Below, one piece after another: positions 56,858-64,000 of a DNA stretch of 64,000 bases. The position numbers and the translations under genes are program-made. Location of the stretch: assembly GCF_001956915.1 (NCBI RefSeq), contig NZ_MLJO01000010.1, positions 62,001-126,000 of the forward strand, written 5' to 3'. The first letter of the stretch is position 1. Every line of letters starts with the position of its first letter. Under the pieces are notes generated by a model, which made no database searches, was not told the DNA's origin, and was given only the letters and a program-made list of their open reading frames with translations. The DNA comes from Intrasporangium flavum. GTDB lineage: Bacteria; Actinomycetota; Actinomycetes; Actinomycetales; Dermatophilaceae.

Positions 56858-57756
56858 CCGCCGTCGCACGCACCGAGCAGAACACCCCGGCCGCGCTCGT
56901 CCAGCAGTACCAGGGCGACTTCGCCGTCGTTCTGCCGTCGCACATCAAGCCCGAGACGTGGTGCCGCGTCGCCATCGGCGCGCTGCGCCGCGACCGCAAC
57001 CTCGAGCAGGCCGCCCGGCAGGACCCGGCGTCGTTTCTCGGCGCGCTCCTGGACGCCGCCCGCCGCGGTCTCGAGCCTGGCACCGAGCAGTACTACCTCG
57101 TGCCGCAGAAGGTGAAGGGCCAGATGCAGGTCCGCGGCCAGATGGGCTACCAGGGCGTCGTCGAGCTGATCTACCGCGCCGGTGCCGTCTCCTCGGTGAT
57201 CGTCGAGGTCGTCCGCGAGAACGACAAGTTCTCCTACGTGCCCGGCCGCGACGACCGGCCCACCCACGAGATCGACTGGTTCGGCAAGGGCGGCCGCGGC
57301 GAGCTCCTCGGCGCCTACGCCTACGCCGTGATGAAGGACGGCGCGACGTCGAAGGTCGTCATCCTCAACCGGGACGACATCGAGCGCGCCAAGGCCTCGT
57401 CGCAGGGCGCCTCCTCGGCCTACTCGCCGTGGGTGAAGCACGAGGAGTCGATGTGGCTCAAGACGGCCGCGCACCGCCTGGCCAAGTGGGTCCCGACGTC
57501 CGCCGAGTACATGCGCGAGCAGCTGCGCGCGGTCAAGGCTGTCGAGGCCGAGCAGGTCGGGCCCGGCTCGATCGGCGCCGTCCGCGACCAGCCCGTCACC
57601 GAGACCGGCCTCGAGCGCGCAGCCGACCCGGTCGGCGGCGAGCACTACGAGGCCGACGAGGTCACCGGCGAGGTCATCGACGAGCAGGACCCGCCCGCCG
57701 GCCAGTACGCCTCCTACGACGAGTCGGGCGACCCGACCACCGAGCCGGAGTGGTGA
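56854..57756 (+). CDS. recT: RecT family single-strand annealing recombinase
   Basis: A 300-residue annealing protein. Conserved family segments are LGALLDAARRGLEPGTEQYY, MGYQGVVELIYRAG and SSAYSPWVKHEESMWLKTAA. The last 55 residues are acidic and of low complexity, and could bind the host SSB or the exonuclease. It pairs with the upstream YqaJ-type nuclease. It promotes recombination and repair of replicating phage DNA. Confidence 0.92.
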   Translation: MTAVARTEQNTPAALVQQYQGDFAVVLPSHIKPETWCRVAIGALRRDRNLEQAARQDPASFLGALLDAARRGLEPGTEQYYLVPQKVKGQMQVRGQMGYQGVVELIYRAGAVSSVIVEVVRENDKFSYVPGRDDRPTHEIDWFGKGGRGELLGAYAYAVMKDGATSKVVILNRDDIERAKASSQGASSAYSPWVKHEESMWLKTAAHRLAKWVPTSAEYMREQLRAVKAVEAEQVGPGSIGAVRDQPVTETGLERAADPVGGEHYEADEVTGEVIDEQDPPAGQYASYDESGDPTTEPEW

Positions 57757-57758
57757 AC

Positions 57759-58625
57759 ATGGGCTGGCACATGAGCCGCCTCGCGCTCTTCGACCTCGAG
57801 ACCACGGGCGTCGACCCGCACCGCGACCGCATTGTCACCGCCGCCATCATCGAGGCCGGCGCCGGGGTCAAGACCACGACCCGCTCGTGGATGCTCAACC
57901 CCGTCATCGACATCCCGCAGGGCGCCACCGACGTCCACGGCATCACCACCGAGATGGCACGCCTCGACGGCCGCGACGCCTCCACCGGCGTCCGCGAGCT
58001 CGCCGCCGACCTGCTCTCCTGCATCGGCTCCGGGCTGCCCGTCGTCGGCCACAACGTCGTCTACGACCTGACGCTCCTGCACGCCGAGCTCGTCCGACAC
58101 GGGCACACCACCCTCGCGGCCGCGTTCGCTGGCATCCGCCCCGTCATCGACACGATGGTCCTCGAGAAGCAGCTCGACCCGTACCGGCCCGGCAAGCCCA
58201 ACGGCCGCCGCCCCGACGCCGCCTGCGGGCCGCACACCCTCCTCGAGTGCTGCCGCCTCTGGGGCGTCGACCTCACCGCGCAGGAAGCCCACGGCGCCGA
58301 GGCAGACGCTCTCGCCGCCGGCCGCCTCGCCTGGCGTCTCGCGACGGACCCGTACCGGTTCGAGCAGTTCGACGGCCCGCGCGGCGTCGACCGCATCAAC
58401 CCCGGCGACTGGGACCTCGCGCGGCTGCACGACTGGCAGGGCGCCCAGTACGCCCGCTCGGCCACCTCGTTCCAGGCGTACAAGCGCGGCGAGCAGCGCA
58501 AGAAGCCCGACGACGTCGACCCGGCCTTCGTCGCCTGCACCGAGTGGCCTGTGCAGCCGCTCCCCGCCGACTGGTCACCCGACCAGCTGCCCACTCCCGC
58601 AACCGAGCAGGAGGCCGTCGCATGA
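57759..58625 (+). CDS. DnaQ-like 3'-5' exonuclease
   Basis: A 288-residue DEDDh exonuclease. Asp12 and Glu14 (FDLETTG), Asp103 (GHNVVYDL), His178 and Asp183 (AHGAEADA) are in place. The N-terminal 195 residues form the nuclease domain. The C-terminal 90 residues (DWDLARLHDWQGAQYARSAT) are phage-specific and of unknown fold. A second Met at 57771 is an alternative start. It probably trims 3' ends in the recombination module. Confidence 0.87.
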   Translation: MGWHMSRLALFDLETTGVDPHRDRIVTAAIIEAGAGVKTTTRSWMLNPVIDIPQGATDVHGITTEMARLDGRDASTGVRELAADLLSCIGSGLPVVGHNVVYDLTLLHAELVRHGHTTLAAAFAGIRPVIDTMVLEKQLDPYRPGKPNGRRPDAACGPHTLLECCRLWGVDLTAQEAHGAEADALAAGRLAWRLATDPYRFEQFDGPRGVDRINPGDWDLARLHDWQGAQYARSATSFQAYKRGEQRKKPDDVDPAFVACTEWPVQPLPADWSPDQLPTPATEQEAVA

Positions 58626-59098
58626 GCCGCCTCACCTTCAACGTCAACGGCACCCCCGGCGCACAGGGCTCGAAGCGTCACGTCGGCAACGGCATCCTCC
58701 TCGAGTCCAGCAAGAAGGTGAAGCCCTGGCGCGCCGACGTCAAGGCCGCCGCCGAAGCAGCCCACCTCGCCTCCGACGAGTGGGACCGCGCCACCGGCGC
58801 CATCGGCGTCCAGATCACCTTCCGGTTCGCCCGACCAAAGAGCCACTACCGCACCGGCCGCAACGCCCACCTGCTCCGCGACGACGCCCCCATGTACGTC
58901 ACCAGCCGCGGCGCCGGCGATGGCGACAAGCTGCAACGCTCCACCTTCGACGCGCTCACCGCGGCCGGGGTCATCGCGGACGACTCACTCATCGTCGCCA
59001 TCCACGCCTTCAAGGTGTACGCGGCCCGCGACGAGATCCCGGGTGCCACGATCGACCTCTACACGGTGCGCAACATCGCCGACCGGCAGGTGGCGTGA
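58622..59098 (+). CDS. rusA: RusA-family Holliday junction resolvase
   Basis: A 158-residue endonuclease with the RusA pattern GDGDKLQRSTFDALTAAGVI followed by ADDSLI. The likely metal-binding residues are Asp100, Asp102, Asp110 and Asp120/121. It resolves branched recombination intermediates. It overlaps the dnaQ-like gene by 4 bases and the ParB-like gene by one base. Confidence 0.9.
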   Translation: MSRLTFNVNGTPGAQGSKRHVGNGILLESSKKVKPWRADVKAAAEAAHLASDEWDRATGAIGVQITFRFARPKSHYRTGRNAHLLRDDAPMYVTSRGAGDGDKLQRSTFDALTAAGVIADDSLIVAIHAFKVYAARDEIPGATIDLYTVRNIADRQVA

Positions 59099-60021
59099 TG
59101 GCCACCCGAGTCGAGCTGCGCACCATCCCCGTCCGCGACCTCGTCGCCAACCGGCGCAACGTCCGCGAACACCTCTTCGACATCGACGAGCTCGCCAACA
59201 GCATCCGCGCCAACGGCCTCCTGCAGCCGCTCGTCGTCAACGACCAGGGCGGACTGCTTGTCGTCACCGACGGCCACCGCCGCCTCGAGGCCTGCCAGCG
59301 GGCGTGCGTGCCGGCCGTGCCGTGCCTCGTCACCATCGGCGCCGACGCCCGCTCCGTCACCACGACGATGCTCGCCGCCGCCATGCACCAGGAGCTGCGC
59401 CCGATCGAGCAGGCCCGCGCGTTCAAGGCGCTCCAGGACGAGGGCGTCGCCGTCGCCGACATCGCCCGCTCCACCGGCTACCGCGTCGCGCTGATCCGTG
59501 CCCGACTGCTGCTGCTCGAGCTGCCGATCGAAGCGCAGGACATGGTCGACAACGACGAGCTCACCATCGGGCAGGCAACCGACCTGGCGAAGCAGGTCAG
59601 GTCCAAGAAGTCTGGCTCTGCCAGCACGAGGTCGTCCAGCCGGTCCTCTTGGCTGACCAGGTCGCACCGTCTGGCCCTGTCCATCGTCTGCGACCACGGT
59701 GACGCGCGAACCGTCGTCGGCGGGGTCGCCTGCGGGCAGTGCTGGGAGGCTGCCATCCGCGCCGACGAGCGCGGCGAGCTCGAGGTCGTCCCGGCGCACG
59801 ACGAGGCCCTCGTCGATCGCGTGCTCTCCGGTGAGCGACTGCCCATGCAGCGCGTCGACCGCCTGGAGGGCGTCCGCCGGCTCGTGGCCGAGGGGCTGTC
59901 CGACAGCGAAGTCGCCAACCGCCTCAACTGCACCGACCGCCAGGTGCTCCGCGATCGGCAGGCCCTCGACCTAGCGGCGACACGGCCGCCTGGCCACCAG
60001 TACGCGACGGCGGTGGCGTGA
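59098..60021 (+). CDS. ParB-like nuclease-domain protein with C-terminal zinc/HTH region
   Basis: A 307-residue protein. Residues 1-95 form a ParB/Srx-type domain (VANRRNVREHL, NGLLQPLVV, TDGHRRLEA). A helix-turn-helix follows at about 100-175 (MHQELRPIEQARAFKAL, VADIARSTGYRVALIRARLL). A Ser/Arg-rich linker then leads to a second part with VCDHGDARTVV and ACGQCWEA, a possible zinc knuckle. It ends with an HTH (LSDSEVANRLNCTDRQVLRD). No parA partner is seen, so replication or regulation is likelier than segregation. Confidence 0.8.
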   Translation: MATRVELRTIPVRDLVANRRNVREHLFDIDELANSIRANGLLQPLVVNDQGGLLVVTDGHRRLEACQRACVPAVPCLVTIGADARSVTTTMLAAAMHQELRPIEQARAFKALQDEGVAVADIARSTGYRVALIRARLLLLELPIEAQDMVDNDELTIGQATDLAKQVRSKKSGSASTRSSSRSSWLTRSHRLALSIVCDHGDARTVVGGVACGQCWEAAIRADERGELEVVPAHDEALVDRVLSGERLPMQRVDRLEGVRRLVAEGLSDSEVANRLNCTDRQVLRDRQALDLAATRPPGHQYATAVA

Positions 60022-60488
60022 TGGCCCGCCGACTCACCGCCGCCGAGAAGCAGCAGATCATCGACCGGCTCGCGGCCGGCGACCGCTTCATGACGATCGC
60101 CCAGGAGCACGGCGTCTCCACGTCCACCGTCAACTACTACCTCCAGCAGGCCGGGCTCTCCTCCACCAGAAGGGCACTCCGCCGTGAACGTGCCACCGAG
60201 CGCGTCACCGCCAAGGAGGCCGGCCGAGCCGCCCGCCGCAACAAGGTCGTCGACATCCACGGCACCCCCGACTGGATGCACGACGGCGCCTGCCGCGGCA
60301 CCGACGACCCGGACGCCTTCTACCCGAAGCGCGACCGCGACGCCGGCGACGCCGTCCGCATGTGCCAGCCCTGCCCGGTCCGGCAGACCTGCCTCGAGTG
60401 GGCGCTCAAGCACCGCGAGGAGTTCGGCGTCTGGGGCGGCCTCACCGAGGACGAGCGCCGCGAGCTTCGTCGAGGAGCGATCGCGTGA
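60021..60488 (+). CDS. WhiB-like iron-sulfur regulator with fused N-terminal HTH
   Basis: A 155-residue protein. The first 50 residues form a helix-turn-helix (LTAAEKQQIIDRLAAGDRFM, then HGVSTSTVNYYL). Residues about 80-155 form a WhiB domain. Its four cluster Cys are (numbering from the GTG three bases earlier) Cys92 in ACRGTDD, Cys116 and Cys119 in CQPC, and Cys125 in QTCLEW. The GVWGG turn follows. Host WhiB proteins normally have no extra HTH and act by binding the sigma factor. ATG 60021 overlaps the previous stop (TGATG). Confidence 0.9.
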   Translation: MARRLTAAEKQQIIDRLAAGDRFMTIAQEHGVSTSTVNYYLQQAGLSSTRRALRRERATERVTAKEAGRAARRNKVVDIHGTPDWMHDGACRGTDDPDAFYPKRDRDAGDAVRMCQPCPVRQTCLEWALKHREEFGVWGGLTEDERRELRRGAIA

Positions 60489-61300
60489 GCTACGACTACC
60501 ACTACACGAAGAAGTGGCGGCTCGACCGCGAGCGCGGCATCAAGCGCTGCGTCGACTCGGACCCGGTCAAGCAGCACATCGAGCGGCTGCTCGCGTCCGG
60601 CTCGTCCAAGCGAGCCATCGCGGCCGCCGCCGGCGTTTCCCCGACGACGATCACTGCGCTCACACGCCACGAGCAGGGCACCATCACGCGCACCATCGCG
60701 GCCAAGATCCTCGCGGTCCGACCGGCGCGGCTTCACGACCGCTCCGGCGACGACTTCGTCCCACGAGTCGGCGTCGTCCGCCGGCTGCAGGCACTCCAGG
60801 CCATCGGTCACACCTGCGAGGCCATCGCCGAGGCCGCCGGCGCGACCGTGCCGATCATCCACAACCTGATGCTGCAGGTCGGGCCCTACGTCTCAGCCAT
60901 GAACCGCGACCGTATCCACGTCGCCTACGAGCAGTTGTGGGACCAGCCCGGCCGCAGCGACAAGATCCGCCGGCTCGCGGCCAAGAAGGGCTGGGCCCCG
61001 CCGATGGCGTGGGACGACGACTCGATCGACGACCCGGCCGCCATCCCCCAGGTCGTCCACGACGCGACCCGAAACGGTGGCCGGCCCATCGAGTACCTGC
61101 TCGAGGACGTTGAGGACCTCCTGCGCTTCGACCCCCTCACCACTGCGGACCGCATCGCCGCCCGCCTGGGCTATGCCGACCGCTCCGGCGTCCAGAACGC
61201 CCTCGCGCGCGCCGGCCGCCAGGACCTCCTCGCACTGCTCGCTCGCAACGCAGACCTCGCCCACCCCGGGCAGGCAAATCGGAAGGACACAGCCGCATGA
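60485..61300 (+). CDS. Multi-HTH phage DNA-binding protein
   Basis: A 271-residue protein from GTG 60485 with three HTH-like units. They are GSSKRAIAAAAGVSPTTITA (about 39-58), GHTCEAIAEAAGATVPIIHN (about 107-126) and LTTADRIAARLGYADRSGVQ (about 220-239). A WAPPMAWDDDSIDDP segment is familiar from actinophage early proteins. It is probably a regulator or replication accessory protein. Confidence 0.75.
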   Translation: MSYDYHYTKKWRLDRERGIKRCVDSDPVKQHIERLLASGSSKRAIAAAAGVSPTTITALTRHEQGTITRTIAAKILAVRPARLHDRSGDDFVPRVGVVRRLQALQAIGHTCEAIAEAAGATVPIIHNLMLQVGPYVSAMNRDRIHVAYEQLWDQPGRSDKIRRLAAKKGWAPPMAWDDDSIDDPAAIPQVVHDATRNGGRPIEYLLEDVEDLLRFDPLTTADRIAARLGYADRSGVQNALARAGRQDLLALLARNADLAHPGQANRKDTAA

Positions 61301-61629
61301 CGCCCAAGCGCTACGACCCGGCCGATGACCACGAGCCGCTGCCCTTCCAGATCGACGCGAGGGGGGGCGTCGAAGGTTCAGAACGCCGAGCCTCCGTGCG
61401 CTCGGTCAAGTTCGGCATCTGCCCGGGACACACCGACGACGGCAGTGCGAAGCGCACTGGCTTGCTGCCGCAGGGGCTGCACCTGGTCTGGCGCTACCAC
61501 CAGACCAAGACCTTCGGCGGCGTTGCGATCGACTGCCCGAGCTCGGGCCAGCCGGTGTGCACCAGTCCCTCCCGACCAGGCCAGCGCGTCGACTGCTCCT
61601 GCGGCGCGACGCCTGAGACGGCGGCCTGA
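61297..61629 (+). CDS. Phage protein of unknown function
   Basis: A 110-residue protein with four Cys (FGICPGH, AIDCPSSG, PVCTSPS, VDCSCG) and several His, suggesting a metal site. It overlaps the upstream gene by 4 bases. It ends the first long run of overlapping genes, before a double hairpin. No family is recognised. Confidence 0.6.
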   Translation: MTPKRYDPADDHEPLPFQIDARGGVEGSERRASVRSVKFGICPGHTDDGSAKRTGLLPQGLHLVWRYHQTKTFGGVAIDCPSSGQPVCTSPSRPGQRVDCSCGATPETAA

Positions 61630-61647
61630 CCCCTACGGGCCGCACCC

Positions 61648-61699
61648 GCTCCGCACCCCTGGCGGAGCAGCCCGCCCCGGGACCCAGCCCGGGGCGGGC
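61648..61699. terminator. Tandem hairpins before the helicase gene
   Basis: GCTCCGC (61648-61654) pairs with GCGGAGC (61662-61668). GCCCGCCCCGGG (61670-61681) then pairs perfectly with CCCGGGGCGGGC (61688-61699), a 12-bp stem with a six-base loop. They fill the only sizeable gap in this part of the operon and may attenuate transcription into the helicase. Confidence 0.65.
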
Positions 61700-61734
61700 G
61701 CCCCGAATCATCCGAACCAGCCGAAAGGGCGCCG

Positions 61735-63273
61735 GTGACCGACCGACCACGCGACCGCCACCTCACCGTCGCGCCGCCACCCGACGACCAGCCAGGCTGG
61801 CAGCCGCCACAGGACCGTGAGGCCGAACAGGCCACCCTCGGCGCCGCCATGACCAACCCGCGGGCCCTCGACGACATCAGCCTCGTCACCGCCCCCGGCG
61901 ACTTCCACGACCTGCGCCACGAGCTCATCTACGACGCCATCCTCAACCTCTACGCGCGCACCCGACCCGTCGACAAGATCACCGTCGCCAACCAGCTCGG
62001 CCGCGACCTCGACCGCGCCGGCGGCCGCGCCTACCTCGAGCACCTCACCACCCTCGGCATCGGGGTCATCGACGGCTCTTGGCACGCCCAGATCGTCGCC
62101 GAGCACGCCGCCCTCCGACGCCTCCAGCAGCACCACCTCAAGGGCCTCGCCGACATCGACAACCGCGGCGACACCCCAGCCGCCGACCTCTACGCCCGCT
62201 GCACCGACCACCTCGAGCAGATCCCCCGCGGGGTCCCCGGCGTCGACCACGTCGCCACCAGCTCCTGGGCGCCCGTCGACCTCGCCGACATCCTGCGCAA
62301 CGGCGAAGTCCTCGAGCAGCCAACCGAGCTCGCCCGCAACGACGGGCAGTGCCTGCTCTACCCCTCCGCCATCCACTCCATCAGCGGCGAACCCGAGTCC
62401 GGCAAGACCTGGGTCGCGCTCATCGCCGCCGCCCAGTCGCTGCGCAACGGCGAGCACGTCACCTACGTCGACTTCGAGGACCGCGCCGGACGCGTCGTCC
62501 CACGCCTCGTCCACCTCGGCGCCCCAGCCGAAGCCATCGTCGAGCTCTTCCACTACATCCGACCATCCCAGGCACTCGACCACGCCGGCCGCAAGCTCCT
62601 CGACCAGTACGCCGCCACCTCCAGCCTCGCCGTCATCGACGGCGTCACCGAAGCCATGACCATGCACGGCCTCTCGCTGCTCGACAACGAAGACGCCGCC
62701 CGCTACCTCGACCTGCTCCCCCGCCACCTCGCCGACCACGGCCCCGCCGTCCTGCAGATCGACCACGTCGTCAAGGACAGCGAGAAGCAAGGCCGCTGGG
62801 CCATCGGCGCCGGACACAAGCTCGCCGGCCTCGACGGCGCCGCCTACGGCGTCAAGGTCCTCGAGCCCTTCGGCCGCGGCAAGATCGGCCGCGCCGCCAT
62901 CGCCGTCCACAAGGACCGCCCCGGCGCCGTCCGCGAGATCGCCCTCGGCAACGCCGTCGCGCACCTGGTCATCGACTCCCGCGACGGCACCATGGCCGCC
63001 TGGCTCGAAGAACCCTCCACCATGCCCAAGAGCGCCGACGGCGGCATGCGACCCACCCACCTCATGGAGAAGGTCTCCCGCTATGTCGAGATGACCCCCG
63101 GCGCCTCCCGCCGCCAGATCGAGGACGGCGTCCAGGGCAAGCGCGAGTACGTCCGCCTCGCCATCGACGCGCTCGTCCGCGAGGGCTTCCTGACCACCAC
63201 CGCAGGCCCGCGCGGCACCCACAACCACAGCCTCATCGCGACGTTCCGAGAGGACGAAGACGATGCCCGCTGA
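61735..63273 (+). CDS. DnaB-like replicative helicase/ATPase
   Basis: A 512-residue replication protein. Residues 25-125 form a DnaB N-terminal domain (REAEQATLGAAMTNPRALDD). A RecA-like ATPase spans about 195-440 with Walker A GEPESGKT (Lys224) and Walker B-type LAVIDGVTEA. The DHVVKDSEKQGRWAIGAGHK segment resembles RepA/AAA_25 helicases. A winged helix ends it (ASRRQIEDGVQGKREYVRLA). It probably unwinds the phage origin. It starts with GTG 61735. Confidence 0.85.
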   Translation: MTDRPRDRHLTVAPPPDDQPGWQPPQDREAEQATLGAAMTNPRALDDISLVTAPGDFHDLRHELIYDAILNLYARTRPVDKITVANQLGRDLDRAGGRAYLEHLTTLGIGVIDGSWHAQIVAEHAALRRLQQHHLKGLADIDNRGDTPAADLYARCTDHLEQIPRGVPGVDHVATSSWAPVDLADILRNGEVLEQPTELARNDGQCLLYPSAIHSISGEPESGKTWVALIAAAQSLRNGEHVTYVDFEDRAGRVVPRLVHLGAPAEAIVELFHYIRPSQALDHAGRKLLDQYAATSSLAVIDGVTEAMTMHGLSLLDNEDAARYLDLLPRHLADHGPAVLQIDHVVKDSEKQGRWAIGAGHKLAGLDGAAYGVKVLEPFGRGKIGRAAIAVHKDRPGAVREIALGNAVAHLVIDSRDGTMAAWLEEPSTMPKSADGGMRPTHLMEKVSRYVEMTPGASRRQIEDGVQGKREYVRLAIDALVREGFLTTTAGPRGTHNHSLIATFREDEDDAR

Positions 63274-63487
63274 CCTCGCCCCCACCTCGCCCCGACCTCG
63301 CCCCGAAAGGGCACCAGAACGACCTCGCCCCCTCGCCCGCCTCTCTAGGCGAGGGGCGAGGTCAGTGAGCACGAAACAGGACCCAGCTCGCCCCAGCGAG
63401 CGGGCGAGGTCACGACCTCGCCCCGACCCGGGGCGACGTCACCGCAGACACCAGCCAGACCCGACCAGCGAGAGGACCCTCCGATGA
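63263..63487 (+). CDS. Doubtful low-complexity ORF over the iteron-like region
   Basis: A 74-codon reading frame, very rich in Arg and Pro, spans the repeat cluster after the helicase gene. Its start overlaps the helicase by 11 bases without a clear ribosome-binding site. Its composition follows from the repeats. It may be translated, but I consider it more likely to be non-coding. Confidence 0.25.
   Translation: MPADLAPTSPRPRPERAPERPRPLARLSRRGARSVSTKQDPARPSERARSRPRPDPGRRHRRHQPDPTSERTLR
63272..63424. repeat. Iteron-like GACCTCGCCCC cluster with long hairpin
   Basis: GACCTCGCCCC or a 10-base version begins at 63272, 63284, 63294, 63321 and 63414. Inverted copies are at 63353-63363 and 63402-63411. 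Bases 63321-63337 and 63348-63363 form a 16-bp stem with one bulged C and a 10-base loop. Clustered repeats after a helicase gene are typical of a replication origin, but regulatory use is possible. Confidence 0.6.
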
Positions 63488-63978
63488 CCACACCACACGC
63501 CGACCGAGACCACTCCGAGAAGCCGAGCTTCGAGGCCATGCTCGCCGACCACGTCGGGCAGTACGACCCGCGCGCCGAAGTCCTCGCCAGCATCGTGGAC
63601 TGGACCAACGCCCCATCGTCCACGATGGCGGGCTCGGCGCCCCGACAGCCGGGGACGTCCCGATTCGTCGCCGCGCGTGCAACGCCCGCCCAGGTCGAGG
63701 CAGCCCGCGCAGCGATCTACCGGCACCAGCACGATCGGGCGACGCGTGTGGCTGGCGGTTGGACGTGCCGCTGCGGCGAGTTCGTCTCCGACTCATCCGC
63801 GCTCTGGAGCCACATCGAGTGTGAGGTCGCTGACGCCGTGGTGGCTGCTGGACGTGTGGACGGCGCCGCCGCTATGCAGGAGACAGGGGAGCATCCTGCT
63901 GGCGGCGACGCCGCGGTCGAGACGGTACACGACGAGGCTGGAGCGATCGTCACTTCCCGCGACGGAGACGGTGCGTGA
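63484..63978 (+). CDS. Phage protein with a zinc-finger-like motif
   Basis: A 164-residue protein. The centre has WTCRCGEFVSDSSALWSHIE followed by Cys, which fits a small treble-clef or C2HC zinc site. The rest is helical and acidic. GAGAGGA lies upstream of ATG 63484. It overlaps the next gene by one base (TGATG). Its function is unknown. Confidence 0.65.
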   Translation: MTTPHADRDHSEKPSFEAMLADHVGQYDPRAEVLASIVDWTNAPSSTMAGSAPRQPGTSRFVAARATPAQVEAARAAIYRHQHDRATRVAGGWTCRCGEFVSDSSALWSHIECEVADAVVAAGRVDGAAAMQETGEHPAGGDAAVETVHDEAGAIVTSRDGDGA

Positions 63979-64000
63979 TGCGCACAGCCATGGACGTCAC
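63978..64000 (+). CDS. Start of next phage gene, cut by the window edge
   Basis: ATG at 63978 overlaps the preceding stop (TGATG) and reads MRTAMDV before the window ends. Nothing can be said of its product. Confidence 0.5.

Larger units (their letters stand above)
50753..64000. mobile_element. Left part of a temperate actinophage prophage
   Basis: Gene content is that of a siphophage early and lysogeny region: tyrosine integrase, ImmA-like protease, repressor, operators, Cro-like and excisionase-like proteins, recombination nucleases with RecT, RusA, WhiB and DnaB-like helicase. Lysogeny genes run leftward; early genes run rightward with ATGA/GTGA overlaps. No structural genes are present yet, so the element continues beyond the window. 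The left boundary lies within 50609-50752 or in the end of the integrase gene. No tRNA is at this junction. Confidence 0.85.

Noticed and set aside
61708..63372. A 554-codon open frame antisense to the helicase gene
   Set aside because: It is low-complexity (Val, Asp, Gly, Ala). The plus strand has Walker motifs and a DnaB N-terminal domain.
63272..63424. Repeat cluster considered as a CRISPR array
   Set aside because: Units are about 11 bases with irregular spacing and mixed orientation, and no cas genes are near.

Overview
The window is about 70% GC and carries an actinobacterial gene set: WhiB, ANTAR, SARP, SpoIIE-type phosphatase, DUF1990 and DUF3263 proteins, with GTG starts and ATGA or GTGA overlaps. 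A member of the Actinomycetota is very likely. A family near the Intrasporangiaceae is a guess only. No rRNA, tRNA or CRISPR array was found.

Chromosomal part, 1-50608. The left edge holds the N-terminal part of a secreted glycerophosphodiester phosphodiesterase, an ANTAR protein and a hemerythrin-like protein. A two-gene unit follows, in which a MoaD/ubiquitin-like protein ending in Gly-Gly sits 7 bases before a large DUF4132 (MolR-like) protein. From 6.1 to 11.8 kb lies an oxidoreductase and efflux cluster (two aldo/keto reductases, an SDR, a 14-TM MFS pump, a decayed flavodoxin and a divergent MmyB-type regulator). Next come a Tat-exported molybdenum hydroxylase, small envelope proteins, one gene with a single-base frameshift, and a 941-residue secreted FN3/beta-propeller protein. 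The 20.7-31.7 kb stretch is mixed: a triple-GAF SpoIIE phosphatase, a GAF/HATPase protein, lipoproteins, VOC proteins, a hydrolase, a phosphotransferase and an MFS transporter.

The most striking chromosomal part is 32.0-48.5 kb. It holds a six-cupredoxin multicopper oxidase with permuted ligand order, its membrane-anchored partner, a CopC-CopD fusion, and a 1791-residue animal-type haem peroxidase with RTX repeats and FN3 domains. Upstream of the peroxidase are a SARP regulator and a NarL-type two-component system. Large multicopper oxidases (MnxG type) and RTX haem peroxidases (MopA type) are the two enzyme classes known for bacterial Mn(II) oxidation, so I propose a metal or manganese oxidation island. 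Three 7-bp direct repeats at 11-12 bp spacing just before the peroxidase look like a SARP binding array.

From 50753 to the right edge lies the integration, immunity and early region of a temperate phage. The leftward genes are integrase, DUF3263, DUF732 lipoprotein, ImmA-like protease and repressor. An operator-rich divergent promoter region separates them from a tightly overlapping rightward operon: Cro-like and excisionase-like proteins, small unknowns, a YqaJ-type exonuclease, RecT, a DnaQ-like nuclease, RusA, a ParB-like protein, a WhiB protein with a fused N-terminal helix-turn-helix, a multi-HTH protein and a DnaB-like helicase. An iteron-like repeat cluster follows the helicase. The right end of the element and its attachment sites are not in the window.
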